Shown here one piece after another: positions 1 through 8,197 of a stretch of DNA of 64,000 nucleotides. Numbering within the stretch: position 1 is the first letter of the stretch; every line of letters begins with the position of its first letter. Location of the stretch: positions 678,381-742,380 of the forward strand of contig JAWKJY010000001.1 in assembly GCA_041393535.1 (NCBI GenBank), given 5' to 3'. A program made the position numbers and the translations under genes. The notes beneath the pieces were generated by a model. That model worked only from the letters and a program-made list of their open reading frames with translations. It did not search any database and was not told the DNA's origin. This stretch comes from JAWKJY01 sp041393535 (lineage in GTDB: Bacteria; Actinomycetota; Thermoleophilia; Gaiellales; Gaiellaceae).

Positions 1-761
1 CGGTCCGCGTCGGCGGCGGCGGGCGGCACGACCCGGAGGCGCTCTTCGTCGCGGGGGACGCGACGTTCATCGGCGACGAGGCGTTCGTCAACCCGTGCCG
101 CCCGGTGTTGCTCGGGCGCGAGGTCTTCCTGACGATGCGCTCGGTGCTCGTCACGCACAACATCGGCCACTCGCTGCTCGAGGGCTACGAGAACCGCTTC
201 GCGCCGATCACGATCGAGGACCGCGCCCAGGTCGGGATCGGGACGGTCGTCTACGCGGGCTGCACGATCGGCGCCGGCGCGATCGTCGGGTCGGGGTCGT
301 ACGTCGTCTCGGACGTCCCCGCGGACGCGCTCGCGCTCGGCGTGCCCGCACGCGTCGTCGGGGCCGCGCGGTCGCCGGTCTCGCCGGAGCGCCGCCGGGC
401 GCTGGCCGAGGGGATCGTGGCCGAGCTCGCGCGCCAGCTCGGGCTGCGCGGGCACGAGGTCGCGGCCGCGCCCTCGGGCACCGGCTTCACGCTCTGGCAC
501 GCGGGCGAGCGGGCGGAGCTGCGCCTGGTCGATCGGGCCGACGGGCTGCCCGACCCGGTGGGCGCCGAGACCGTCGTGCTCGCGCTCGCGTGCCCCGACG
601 GGCTCGCGCCCCCGCCCGGCGTCGTCGTCTACGACGTCGTGGCCCGGCGCGCGCACGGGCAGGGCGGGACGCCGCTCGCAGACGCGACGCGGGAGTACCT
701 GCGCAAACGCGGCATCCGCCTCGAGCCCGGCCCGTGGCGGTACGCCGGCGGGCTGCTCTAG
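1..761 (+). CDS. Hexapeptide-repeat acyltransferase, C-terminal part (5' end outside window)
   Basis: The reading frame is open from base 3 and stops with TAG at 759-761, so the N terminus lies upstream. The visible 252 residues show the imperfect hexapeptide turns of a left-handed parallel beta-helix (for example around VGIGTVVYAGCTIGAGAIVG and the closing ADALALGVPARVVG), with a histidine in the THNIGH segment where LbH O-acetyltransferases carry their catalytic His. After the helix comes an extra region of about 130 residues ending in EYLRKRGIRLEPGPW that I do not recognise. Known LbH enzymes move an acetyl or acyl group from CoA or ACP to a sugar hydroxyl or amine. The substrate here cannot be read from the sequence. 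The gene is convergent with the hydrolase that follows, 9 bases away. Confidence 0.8.
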   Translation, partial: VRVGGGGRHDPEALFVAGDATFIGDEAFVNPCRPVLLGREVFLTMRSVLVTHNIGHSLLEGYENRFAPITIEDRAQVGIGTVVYAGCTIGAGAIVGSGSYVVSDVPADALALGVPARVVGAARSPVSPERRRALAEGIVAELARQLGLRGHEVAAAPSGTGFTLWHAGERAELRLVDRADGLPDPVGAETVVLALACPDGLAPPPGVVVYDVVARRAHGQGGTPLADATREYLRKRGIRLEPGPWRYAGGLL

Positions 762-770
762 GACGGCCCG

Positions 771-1959
771 CTAGAGGTAGCCGAGATCGGCGAGGCGGGC
801 GACGACCGTCGCCTCCTCCTCGTCCGAGGCGCGCTGCGGTCGACGTCGTCGCACTCGCGCGCGAGCAGGAAGCGCAGCTGCTCGGGCGCCTCGTCGGCCC
901 GGTCGACGAGCTCCGCGGGTCGAGGTCGAGCCGGTAGCCCTCCTCGACGTCGTCGGCGAGCCGGCGGATCAGCTTCCACGTCGACGTGCGCACCGCGAGC
1001 TGCGACACGCGGCCGCGGTCGGTCGTCGCGGTCACCACCGGCTCGTCGTCGGCGCGGCGCGCGCTGCGCAGCGAGATGCCGTCGCAGTCGAGCCCGGGGA
1101 GCCCGGCCAGCTCGAGCAGCGTCGGCGCGAGGTCGACCGAGCTCGCGACGTCGGCGCGCCGCCCCGGCTCGACACCCGGCCCGGCGAGCACGAGCGGCAC
1201 GTGGACGATCTCCTCGTGCAGCGTCGCGCCGTGCAGGTGGTAGATGCCGCCGAGGCCGGACTTCTCGGGGATCCGCTCGCCCCACGACTCGCCGTGGTCG
1301 GACAGGAGCGCGATCACGGTTCGGTCGCGCCCGCCGCGCGCGTCGACCGCGGCCAGGAGCGGTGCGACGACGTTCGCGTCGAGCCACTCGACCGCCTCGG
1401 CGTACTCGGCCCGGACCCCCTGGTACTCGGCCGCCGAGTCGGAGCGGAGCCGGTCGAGCAGCCCCTGCTTCGCCGCGCGCCAGCGCTCGCGGTCGCCGTG
1501 GTCGACCTGCCGCGGCAGGTGCGTCGCCCAGCTGTGGACGTAGGCGAGGAAGGGCTCGCGCGCCCCGGTCACCCACTCGATCGCCGCGCCGGGGTCGTTC
1601 GACTCGCCGCGCACGCGCGCCGCGTCGAGGCCGCGGAAGAGGAACGACTCGTCGAAGACGAACGAGCCCACCTCGTAGCCGGCGGCGGCGAAGCGGTCGA
1701 ACACGGTCGGGAGCGCGGGGTCGGGCTCCTGGTGCCAGGAGAGGTAGCCGTGCCGGTGCGGCAGCAGCCCCGTGACGAGCGACATCGTCGACGGCGCCGT
1801 CCACGCGGCGGCGCTGATCGCCTGCTCGAAGAGCAGGCCGCGCGCGGCGAGCGCGTCGATCGCGGGTGTCGCGACCCACGGGGAGCCGTAGCACCCGACG
1901 TGATCGGTGCGGAGGGCGTCCGCGACGATGACGAGGACGTTCGGCGGCGCGTCGGGCAT
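771..1959 (-). pseudogene. Alkaline-phosphatase-superfamily (sulfatase-like) hydrolase with two frameshifts near the C terminus
   Basis: The N-terminal 350 residues are intact: NVLVIVADALRTDHVGCYG gives the first metal site, LLSDHGESWGE the second, and THLPRQ lies between them. At the position of the formylglycine residue, where sulfatases have C/S-x-P-x-R, this protein reads T-A-P-S-T, so it cannot be matured by the formylglycine system. It may use the Thr as nucleophile, as LtaS and phosphoethanolamine transferases do. Near base 916 one base appears missing (frame moves after RLDLDP to AELVDRADEAPEQL), and near 838-841 a second (to ASDEEEATVVARLADLGYL, the classic family ending, stop 771-773). 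Corrected length is about 396 residues. A TAGCCT hexamer lies 7 bases before the ATG at 1959, with no Shine-Dalgarno. Either the gene is freshly broken or the sequence has two indel errors. Confidence 0.75.
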
Positions 1960-2126
1960 CGAGCCGAGGCTACCAGCGAGGCCTCCCGGACCTTCCCGGA
2001 CGGCGCCGCCCCGGCGCCGCGCGCGGTCGCCCGACGCCGTCGACGCAACCTGGGCTTAACCCGACGGCAACGGTGGTCAACGTTCCCTGAACGGAAAACT
2101 CGCGCGCCGTCGGTATCCGTTCTCCC

Positions 2127-3227
2127 ATGCACACGTCAGCTGCTGTCAGGGTCGTCGGGTCGCGTCGCCGGATCGTCTCCGTGCCGACGCGGCGGGAGGT
2201 GTGGCGCGCGCGGAAGGAGGCCCGGCGGGACGTCGCGACGGGCGAGCCGCCGCGGAGCCTGCCCGGGTACCTGCTCCGCCTGCGCGACCGGCACGAGGGG
2301 GAGCGGGCGCGGATCTGGGAGTGGCGCTCGCGCTGGCTCGCCCAGCTCGGCGAGACCGCCGCGCGGCTCGAGGGCGCCGCCCCTGCGCTCTCCCGTCGGA
2401 CGCTCGAGGCCCGGGCGCGCGCCGAGCGGCTCGCGCGCGAGCTGGAGGCCACGCCGCCGGTGCGTCGCCTCTCCGCCCTGCCAGCGCCGCTCTACGCCGG
2501 CGTGCTCGTCCTGCTCACGGTCGCCGACATGCTGCTGATCGAGCTGGCCCTGCGCACCGTGCCGCTCGACGACGTCGTCATCCGCGCGATCGCGATCCTC
2601 GTCCCCATCCTGCTCGTCGTCCTCTCGCACTTCGTCGGCGTCGCGGCCGCGCACACGGTTCGCGACGAGGGGCAGCGGCCAGAGGCGCGCCGCCACCTGC
2701 GCGCGAACGGGACGCTGCTCGCGCTCATGGTCGCCGCGCAGCTCGCGATCATCACGACCCTGGCGATGCTCCGCGCCGGCCAGATCGTCGCGCTCGAGCG
2801 GATCGAGTCGAGCATCGGCGTCGACCTCACCTCGCACGAGACGGCGCTCGCCGTCGCGACGGCGTTCCTGCAGGTCGCCGTCGTCCTCGTCGGCGTCCTG
2901 CTCGGCTACCGGCGCGAGCAGGGGGCCCAGTGGCGCGCGCTGCGCCGCGACGAGAAGCGGGCGCGCCAGGCCGTCGAGGAGTGCGTCGACGCCGAGCGCG
3001 CGTGCGTCGCCGACCTGAACGCCGTCGAGCCGCGAACGCGCGAGCTCGAGGAGCTCGCCCAGGCCCGGGTCGCGGCGAGCGCCGCGATGCACGGCCAGCT
3101 CCAGGCGGAGTACCTGTCCGTCTGGCAGCGGGCCTCGCTCGAGCCGGCCGCGCAGATCGAGGAGTGGGCGCGCCTCTCCCGCGCCGAGCTCGACGCCCCC
3201 GTCACCGCCGGCGCGCTCGTCGCGTAG
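2127..3227 (+). CDS. Four-helix membrane protein with flanking coiled coils, unknown function
   Basis: I do not recognise this 366-residue protein. Residues 1-110 are basic and heptad-rich (coiled-coil-like). Four hydrophobic segments follow at about 121-142, 151-175, 204-224 and 242-260, then a long charged helix region at about 265-330 rich in Glu/Arg, so both large ends probably sit on the same side of the membrane. A short ATG-proximal TATCCG hexamer precedes the start with no clear Shine-Dalgarno. It is followed after 10 bases by a lipoprotein gene with a good ribosome binding site, which makes a two-gene operon. The arrangement suggests a membrane-anchored pair in which the lipoprotein works outside and this protein spans the membrane; that is inference from order only. 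Confidence 0.7.
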   Translation: MHTSAAVRVVGSRRRIVSVPTRREVWRARKEARRDVATGEPPRSLPGYLLRLRDRHEGERARIWEWRSRWLAQLGETAARLEGAAPALSRRTLEARARAERLARELEATPPVRRLSALPAPLYAGVLVLLTVADMLLIELALRTVPLDDVVIRAIAILVPILLVVLSHFVGVAAAHTVRDEGQRPEARRHLRANGTLLALMVAAQLAIITTLAMLRAGQIVALERIESSIGVDLTSHETALAVATAFLQVAVVLVGVLLGYRREQGAQWRALRRDEKRARQAVEECVDAERACVADLNAVEPRTRELEELAQARVAASAAMHGQLQAEYLSVWQRASLEPAAQIEEWARLSRAELDAPVTAGALVA

Positions 3228-3237
3228 GAGGCCCGAG

Positions 3238-4071
3238 ATGGCGAACCCGTGGACGCTGCGCCGCCTCGCGGCGCCCCTCGCCGCCCTCGTCGGGCTGGGC
3301 GCCCTCGCGAGCGGCTGCTCGGCGGAGGACGTGCTCGGCACCGGAAGCGACGAGCCCGACCGGCCCGGCCCGCACCTCGTCGTGCTCGGCGACGCCTCGG
3401 TCGACCAGAGCGACGGCGGCGCGTTCGCCCGCGCGGTCGAGGCCGTCGCCGGCGAGACGGCCGACGCGCGCGGCCGGGTCGACGTGGCGACGTTCCAGCG
3501 GAACGCGCTCGCGACGATCGACTGGCCGATCGCCCAGCGCTTCGCGATCCGGCCGGGCATCCCCGAGGGGAACAGCACCCTCGTCCGCGCCGACCTCGAG
3601 GCCCAGGCGAAGGACGTCGCGACCGGCGCCGCCGCGCTGCTCCGCAACCGCTCGGCGCAGGAGGGCACGGACGTCGTCGGCGCGCTCCTCGCCGCGTCCG
3701 ACCGCGTCCGGTCGGTCGGCTGGGCCGGCCCGCGCGTCGTCGTCCTCGTGTCCAACGCGATCGCCGTCAGCCAGCCGGACGGGCTGAACCTGAAGAAGCG
3801 CGCCCAGCTGACCGACAGCGGCATCGCGAAGGCGATCAAGCGGCTGCGCAAGAACGACAAGATCGCCGACCTCTCCGGCGTCTGCGTGGTCGTCGTCGGC
3901 GCCGGGCAGGACGACGGGGCGACGCTCCCGACGAGCCAGCAGCTCGGCCTGCGGAGGTTCTGGGAGCGCTACCTGAGGGCCGCGAACGCGCGGGAGGTCG
4001 TCTGGGCGGCCCGGCTCGACGGCCTGCCGTCCTGCGCCGCCGATCCGGTGGCGTCGCCCGCGACCGGGTAG
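3238..4071 (+). CDS. Lipoprotein with a VWA-like Rossmann-type fold and degenerate MIDAS
   Basis: The 277-residue product begins with a basic n-region, a hydrophobic stretch and a lipobox LASGC, so Cys27 should be lipidated and the protein held on the outer face of the membrane. After that, three hydrophobic strands can be seen: HLVVLGDASVDQS at about residue 46, RVVVLVSNAI at about 165 and GVCVVVVGAG at about 216, separated by helices, ending with a helix RRFWERYLRAANA. The order resembles a von Willebrand A domain. The first strand carries DASVDQS, which matches only part of the D-x-S-x-S metal site, so metal binding is doubtful. AGGAGG lies 7 bases before the ATG. It follows the four-helix membrane protein directly and is probably co-transcribed. 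Function unknown. Confidence 0.7.
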   Translation: MANPWTLRRLAAPLAALVGLGALASGCSAEDVLGTGSDEPDRPGPHLVVLGDASVDQSDGGAFARAVEAVAGETADARGRVDVATFQRNALATIDWPIAQRFAIRPGIPEGNSTLVRADLEAQAKDVATGAAALLRNRSAQEGTDVVGALLAASDRVRSVGWAGPRVVVLVSNAIAVSQPDGLNLKKRAQLTDSGIAKAIKRLRKNDKIADLSGVCVVVVGAGQDDGATLPTSQQLGLRRFWERYLRAANAREVVWAARLDGLPSCAADPVASPATG

Positions 4072-4092
4072 GGCGCCACGACGCGCCCGCAC

Positions 4093-4130
4093 GATCCGCC
4101 GGCGCCCTGCCCAGGAGGCGCCGGCGGATC
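4093..4130. terminator. Long GC hairpin between convergent genes (putative bidirectional terminator)
   Basis: A perfect 14-bp inverted repeat (GATCCGCCGGCGCC, 4093-4106, and its complement at 4117-4130) with a 10-base loop lies between the end of the lipoprotein gene and the stop codon of the minus-strand sulfurtransferase, which it overlaps. There is no U-tract on either side. Its place between convergent genes suggests a two-way terminator. Confidence 0.6.
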
Positions 4131-5019
4131 ACCCGTGCGGCTGGCGGGGGCGCTGGCCGGTCTCCATCGGCAGGGCCGGGTCGGGCGCCCACTCCTGCAT
4201 CGACGCGTCGTAGACCGCGACGCCGTCGTGCCGACGAGCCGGAGGGCGAAGGCGACGCTCGCCGCGGCGATCCGCCGCCGCAGTACCGTCAGCACCCGCT
4301 CGGCCGAGGTCCCCCGACGTCGCCGAGCAGCTCGCGCAGCCGCTCGACCAGGAGGTAGCGCTGCGTCGCCGGGTCGATCACGTCGTGCCACGGCAGGTTG
4401 CGGCTGCCGGCGATGCGCCCGGCGCGGCCGTTCGGGACGGTCGGCCGCTCGCCCGAGTGCTGATCCGGGCTGAGCGCGTTCAGCACGCACGTCGAGCCCG
4501 AGCCGATCGCCGCGAGGACGTCGTCCTTCGTCGCGAACAGGCCGGCGCGCGGGCGGGCGACGAAGGTGGCCGGCGGGTAGCCGGACGGCTCCGTCGAGAC
4601 GGGCCGGCCTCCTGCGTCCACGTCGTCCAGCCGCCGTCGAGCACGGCCGCGTCGTCGAAGCCGTACGCCCGCAGGTTCCACCAGGCCCGGGCCGCCCGGC
4701 ATGCTGCCACCCGCGTCGTAGAGGACGAGCGCGTTCCCTCGCCGACGCCGAGGCGGCCCAGCGCCTCGGCGAAGCGGTCGGCCGGCGGGAGCATGAAGCC
4801 GTACGGGGCGTCGGGGTCGGCAAGCTCATCCATCAGGTCGAGGAAGGCCGCCCCCGGGACGTGGCCGGCCTCGTAGCCGGGCCGGCCCGACGAGACGACC
4901 GCGCCCTCGGGCGTGGCCTCGAAGCGGACGGTGCAGTCGAGCACGCGCAGGTCCGGGTCGCCGAGCTGCGCCTCGAGGGTCGCGGCGTCGACGAGCGGAC
5001 GGGGGGCGGACGGGCCCAT
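4129..5019 (-). pseudogene. sseA: SseA-type thiosulfate/3-mercaptopyruvate sulfurtransferase with at least six frameshifts
   Basis: Translation in pieces recovers a complete two-domain rhodanese. The ATG is at 5019 with GGAGG 7 bases upstream. The first domain runs MGPSAPRPLVDAATLEAQL, GYEAGHVPGAAFLDL, then after a shift ALVLYDAGGSMP, then back to ARAWWNLRAYGFDDAAVLDG. The second runs VARPRAGLFATKDDVLAA, GRIAGSRNLPWHDV and, after further shifts near 4310 and 4290, the active-site loop YCGG(G) with its cysteine, IAAASVAFALRLVG, and finally VYDASMQEWAPDPALPMET with TGA at 4129-4131. Every family landmark is still present, only in alternating frames. SseA enzymes transfer sulfur from mercaptopyruvate or thiosulfate to cyanide or a thiol. 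So much conserved sequence across so many indels looks more like sequencing error or very recent decay than an old pseudogene. Confidence 0.8.
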
Positions 5020-5168
5020 CGCAGCCTCCTCTCCGGCGCCGGGGGCGGCGGCCGGTCGACGGTTCGAGCCGGCAGGGTAGCGCGCACCGCCCGGCCGCTC
5101 GCATGCTGGTGGACGCCGATGTGCGGTTCCCGGGAACTTCCCGGCGGGCTCGCGCGACCGGAAGGGTG

Positions 5169-5858
5169 ATGAGCAGGACATGGAGGGCTGGACCGACGCT
5201 TGCGGCGCTCGCCGTGACGGTCGTCCTCCTCGCAGGCTGCGGCGGTGGAGCCGGCGGCGAGGAGCGCGGTGCGGCCACTGGCGGCCTCGCCGGCATGGTC
5301 CGCGACCCGGCGCCCCGGGTCGACGCCGAGCCGCTGCCCGACGCGTCGCGCGCCGACGCCGCGATGCCGCTGCGGGCGGCCGACGACGGGCTGCTGCTCG
5401 TGTACTTCGGCTACACGTCCTGCCCCGACGTCTGCCCGACGACGATGGCCGACCTGCGGATCGCCCTCGGCGACCTGACGCAGGCCGAGCGCGAGCGCGT
5501 CCAGGTCGCGATGGTGACGATCGACCCGACGCGCGACCTCGGCGAGGTCCTGACGAACTACGTCCAGACGTTCGTGCCCGACGGCCACGCGCTGCGCACG
5601 GAGGACGCGGTGCTGCTCGAGCGCGTCGCCGACCGCTTCGGCGCCTCCTACTCGGTCGAGCGCGGCGAGAGCGGCGCGATCGAGGTCTCGCACACCGCCT
5701 TCCTCTACGTCGTCGACGACGCCGGGCTGCTGCGCCTGCAGTGGCCGTTCGGCACGACGGCGGACGCCGTCTCCCGCGATCTCGACTCACTGCTGCAGGG
5801 CCTCGACCGCGGCGGCTCGGCCGCCGCCCCCGATCCGACCGACCAGGAGGTCAGCTGA
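5169..5858 (+). CDS. SCO1/SenC-family copper metallochaperone lipoprotein
   Basis: The ATG at 5169 is preferred over an upstream ATG at 5103 because it directly precedes a lipoprotein signal (MSRTWRAGPTL...VVLLAGC) and has GGAAGGG upstream. The mature part holds the thioredoxin-like SCO domain with the copper-binding C-x-x-x-C in YTSCPDVCPTT and the conserved His in EVSHTAFLYVVD. SCO proteins deliver copper to, or reduce, the CuA site of cytochrome c oxidase on the outer side of the membrane. Its stop overlaps the ATG of the PCuAC gene (TGATG), and a cupredoxin follows, so three copper proteins form one operon. Length (229 residues) is normal for the family. Confidence 0.92.
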   Translation: MSRTWRAGPTLAALAVTVVLLAGCGGGAGGEERGAATGGLAGMVRDPAPRVDAEPLPDASRADAAMPLRAADDGLLLVYFGYTSCPDVCPTTMADLRIALGDLTQAERERVQVAMVTIDPTRDLGEVLTNYVQTFVPDGHALRTEDAVLLERVADRFGASYSVERGESGAIEVSHTAFLYVVDDAGLLRLQWPFGTTADAVSRDLDSLLQGLDRGGSAAAPDPTDQEVS

Positions 5859-6409
5859 TGCGCCGTTCCCGCCTTCCGCTCCGCGCCGTGCTCGGGGCGC
5901 TCGCGATCGCCCTCGTGAGCGTGCTCGCCGCGTGCGGCGGCTCGGACTCCTCGAGCGGCTCCGGCGGCGACGGCGGCCTCGCGATCGCCGACGTCTGGGC
6001 GCGCACCTCGGCCGAGGGCCAGACCATGGGCGCCGCCTACATGACGATCACGGGCGGCGGCGACGCGGACAGGCTGATCGAGGCCCTCGCGCCGACCGAG
6101 ATCGCCCGCCTCACCGAGATCCACGAGACCGTCCCCGTCTCGGAGGTCGAGGGCGCCGAGCCGATGGATGGCATGGAGGGCGACTCGATGGAGGGGATGG
6201 ACATGGAGGGCGGCGCCGAGATGACGATGCGCCCGGTCGAGTGGATCGACGTCCCCGCGGGCGGCTCCGTGGCCCTGGAGCCGGGCGGCTACCACATCAT
6301 GCTGGTCGACCTCGCGAAGCCCCTCGCGGTCGGCGACACGTTCGACCTGACGCTGACGTTCGAGCAGGCCGGCGAGCAGACCGTCAAGGTCACGGTCCGC
6401 GACGCCTGA
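5858..6409 (+). CDS. PCuAC-family copper chaperone (DUF461) lipoprotein
   Basis: The protein has 183 residues, a lipobox VLAAC after the hydrophobic signal, and the PCuAC beta-sandwich. The copper motif of the family (H, two Met, then H-x-M) can be read as HETVPV at about residue 89, MTMRPVEW in the middle and YHIML near residue 148. Between the first His and the MTM segment there is a Met/Asp/Glu-rich insertion (MDGMEGDSMEGMDMEGG) that offers additional thioether ligands. PCuAC works with SCO1 in loading CuA of cytochrome oxidase outside the cytoplasmic membrane. The start overlaps the SCO1 stop codon. A cupredoxin gene starts 2 bases after this one. Confidence 0.9.
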   Translation: MRRSRLPLRAVLGALAIALVSVLAACGGSDSSSGSGGDGGLAIADVWARTSAEGQTMGAAYMTITGGGDADRLIEALAPTEIARLTEIHETVPVSEVEGAEPMDGMEGDSMEGMDMEGGAEMTMRPVEWIDVPAGGSVALEPGGYHIMLVDLAKPLAVGDTFDLTLTFEQAGEQTVKVTVRDA

Positions 6410-6410
6410 C

Positions 6411-6803
6411 GTGCGCCGCGCCGCGCTGATCGCGCTCCTCGCGGCGGCCGCGCTCGGCGGCGGCGCCTACGGGATCGTCCTGGCCGTCTCGGGGGGCGGC
6501 CAGGATGGCCCCGGCGCCGTCGAGGTGGCGGTCGACCGCGCCGACTACGCGTTCGAGATCCCCGCCGGGACGGGGACGCGGCTCGACGCCGGCGAGGACG
6601 TGGAGCTCCTCCCGGCCAGGATCGACGCCCGGGTCGGCGAGGTGATCCGCATCGTCAACCGGGACGACCGCGGCTACCTGCTCGGCCCGTTCTACGTCGG
6701 GCCGAACGAGACGCTGAGCCAGCAGTTCACGTCGGCCGGGACGTTCCAGGGGGCCTGTCAGGTGCATCCGAGCGGCCAGCTCGAGCTCGTCGTCAGCGCC
6801 TGA
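6411..6803 (+). CDS. Small exported cupredoxin-like protein
   Basis: The GTG start lies one base after the PCuAC stop. The 130-residue product has one N-terminal hydrophobic segment (residues about 3-27), either an uncleaved anchor or a signal peptide, followed by a compact beta domain with PARIDARVGEVIRIVNRDD and a closing GTFQGACQVHPSGQLELVV. The C-x-x-H at the end and the loop geometry match a cupredoxin, although the full Cys-His-His-Met set is not obvious: only the C-Q-V-H pair is clear. As third gene of the SCO1-PCuAC operon it may carry or store copper for oxidase assembly. The 3' end overlaps the convergent gene by 11 bases. Confidence 0.75.
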   Translation: MRRAALIALLAAAALGGGAYGIVLAVSGGGQDGPGAVEVAVDRADYAFEIPAGTGTRLDAGEDVELLPARIDARVGEVIRIVNRDDRGYLLGPFYVGPNETLSQQFTSAGTFQGACQVHPSGQLELVVSA

Positions 6804-7278
6804 GCGCGTCGAGCGCGTCCTCGTAGGCGTCCCGGTCGAAGACGAGGCGGAGGCCGTAGTCCCAGTGCGGGCGGTACGGCTGCTCGAAGGCGCTCCAGGT
6901 CACCACGCGTGGCCCGACGTCGATCCGGGCCATGAGCGGCCACGCGCCGAACTCGTCGGCGTCGCCGAGCAGCACGGTCTTCCCGGCCGGCCAGCAGGCC
7001 CAGTCAGAGCCCGGCACGCCGAGGTAGTGGGCCCCCGGCGGCTGGTCATCGGGCCAACCGAAGACGGGCTCGACGTAGTCGCCGGCGATCTGCGGATGCC
7101 CTTCGGCGGTCGCGAGCGGTAGCTCGATCGTCCGGATCAGCTCTACGAGCGGGACGTCGTCGACCTCGACGCGCACGCGGTACAGCCCCGCGGCGGGCGA
7201 CGCGAGTCTGGGATGCACCGCGATCCCGTCCGTCCGCGGCAACTCGAGCGGCGAGCGAGTGAAGCTGATCGTGTCCAC
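6793..7278 (-). CDS. Hypothetical protein, 161 residues
   Basis: Not recognised. From the GTG at 7278 the product has no signal peptide or membrane segment. It is rich in Trp, Pro and Tyr, with patches such as VEPVFGWPDDQPPGAHYLG, WACWPAGKTVLLG and PHWDYGLRLVFDRDAYEDAL. Codon use (G/C in nearly every third position) matches the neighbours, so it is probably a real gene. It is convergent with and overlaps the cupredoxin gene by 11 bases, and is divergent from the crotonase gene with a 72-base gap. It does not look like part of the copper operon. Confidence 0.6.
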   Translation of the reverse strand: MDTISFTRSPLELPRTDGIAVHPRLASPAAGLYRVRVEVDDVPLVELIRTIELPLATAEGHPQIAGDYVEPVFGWPDDQPPGAHYLGVPGSDWACWPAGKTVLLGDADEFGAWPLMARIDVGPRVVTWSAFEQPYRPHWDYGLRLVFDRDAYEDALDALRR

Positions 7279-7350
7279 CCGTCGATTCTCCCACCGCCGT
7301 CCGCCGCTCGCCGCGTACGATCGCCCGGCCCGGCACGACGAGGAGGATCC

Positions 7351-8151
7351 ATGAACGAGGCAGGCAACGGCACCGTCCAGTGGGACGTCGACGCGCGCGG
7401 CGTCGCGACGGTCGCGCTCAACCGGCCGCACGTGAACAACGCCTACGACGGCGACCTCGTCACGGACATCCACGAGGCCCTCGACGCGCTCGGGGCCCAG
7501 CCGGGCCTGCGCGCGGTCGTGATCCGCGGCAACGGGAGGCACTTCCAGGCCGGCGCCGACCTGACCTGGCTCGACCGCGTCGCGCGCGAGTCGGCCGAGG
7601 AGAACGTCCGCGTCTCGCACGCGACCGGCGACGCCGTCCGCCGTCTCGACGGCGTCCCGGTGCCGACGATCGCGCTCGTCCACGGGGCCTGCATCGGCGG
7701 CGGCACGGGGATCATCGCCGCGTGCGACGTCGTCGTCGCGAGCGAGGACGCGATCTTCGCGATCAGCGAGTCGCGCTGGGGGATGATGGCCGGGGTGATC
7801 TTCCCGCAGCTCGTCCAGGCGATCGGCCTGCGCCAGCTGCGCCGCTACGCGATCACCGGCGAGCGGCTGGACGCGCGCGAGGCGCAGCGGATCGGGCTCG
7901 TGCACGAGGTCGTCCCGACCGGCGGGCTCGACGAGGCCGGCGAGCGGATCGTCTCCTCGATCCTCGCGAACGCGCCGGGCGCGACGACCTCGACGAAGCT
8001 CCGCGCGCTCGCCGTGGCCGGCGCCTTCGTCGACGACGGCCTCTTCCGCGACCTCGTCGACGAGCACGCGCGCACCCGCCAGGGCGCGGAGGCGTTCGAG
8101 GGACGGGCGAGCTTCGTCGAGAAGCGCGCCGCGTCCTGGCAGCCGGAGTAG
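7351..8151 (+). CDS. Enoyl-CoA hydratase/isomerase family protein (methylglutaconyl-CoA hydratase-like)
   Basis: The ATG at 7351 has AGGAGG at 7341-7346, and the 266-residue length is standard for a crotonase. The oxyanion-hole sequences are present: GRHFQAGADL and GACIGGGTGIIAACD. The segment ISESRWGMMAGVIFPQLVQAIG keeps one catalytic Glu, while the second Glu position appears as Arg/Tyr in LRRYAITGERLDA. The R-R-Y-x-x-T-G-E-R block and overall sequence resemble LiuC-type 3-methylglutaconyl-CoA hydratases of leucine breakdown; assignment to this subgroup is tentative. A trans-sulfuration-type PLP gene follows after 46 bases, probably from its own promoter. Confidence 0.85.
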   Translation: MNEAGNGTVQWDVDARGVATVALNRPHVNNAYDGDLVTDIHEALDALGAQPGLRAVVIRGNGRHFQAGADLTWLDRVARESAEENVRVSHATGDAVRRLDGVPVPTIALVHGACIGGGTGIIAACDVVVASEDAIFAISESRWGMMAGVIFPQLVQAIGLRQLRRYAITGERLDAREAQRIGLVHEVVPTGGLDEAGERIVSSILANAPGATTSTKLRALAVAGAFVDDGLFRDLVDEHARTRQGAEAFEGRASFVEKRAASWQPE

Positions 8152-8197
8152 CGCGGGGCCCCGCGCCGCCGGGCCCGCGGCGCGGTACAACCTGGCG

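Noticed and set aside
95..937. 280-residue Arg/Ala-rich ORF on the plus strand
   Set aside because: Shadow frame of the acyltransferase gene and of the hydrolase on the other strand; low-complexity Arg/Ala/Gly composition typical of out-of-frame reading in GC-rich DNA.
7213..7350. Upstream extension of the first crotonase to 7213
   Set aside because: The extension is Arg/Pro/Ser-rich and lies over the divergent gene; AGGAGG and the family length place the start at 7351.
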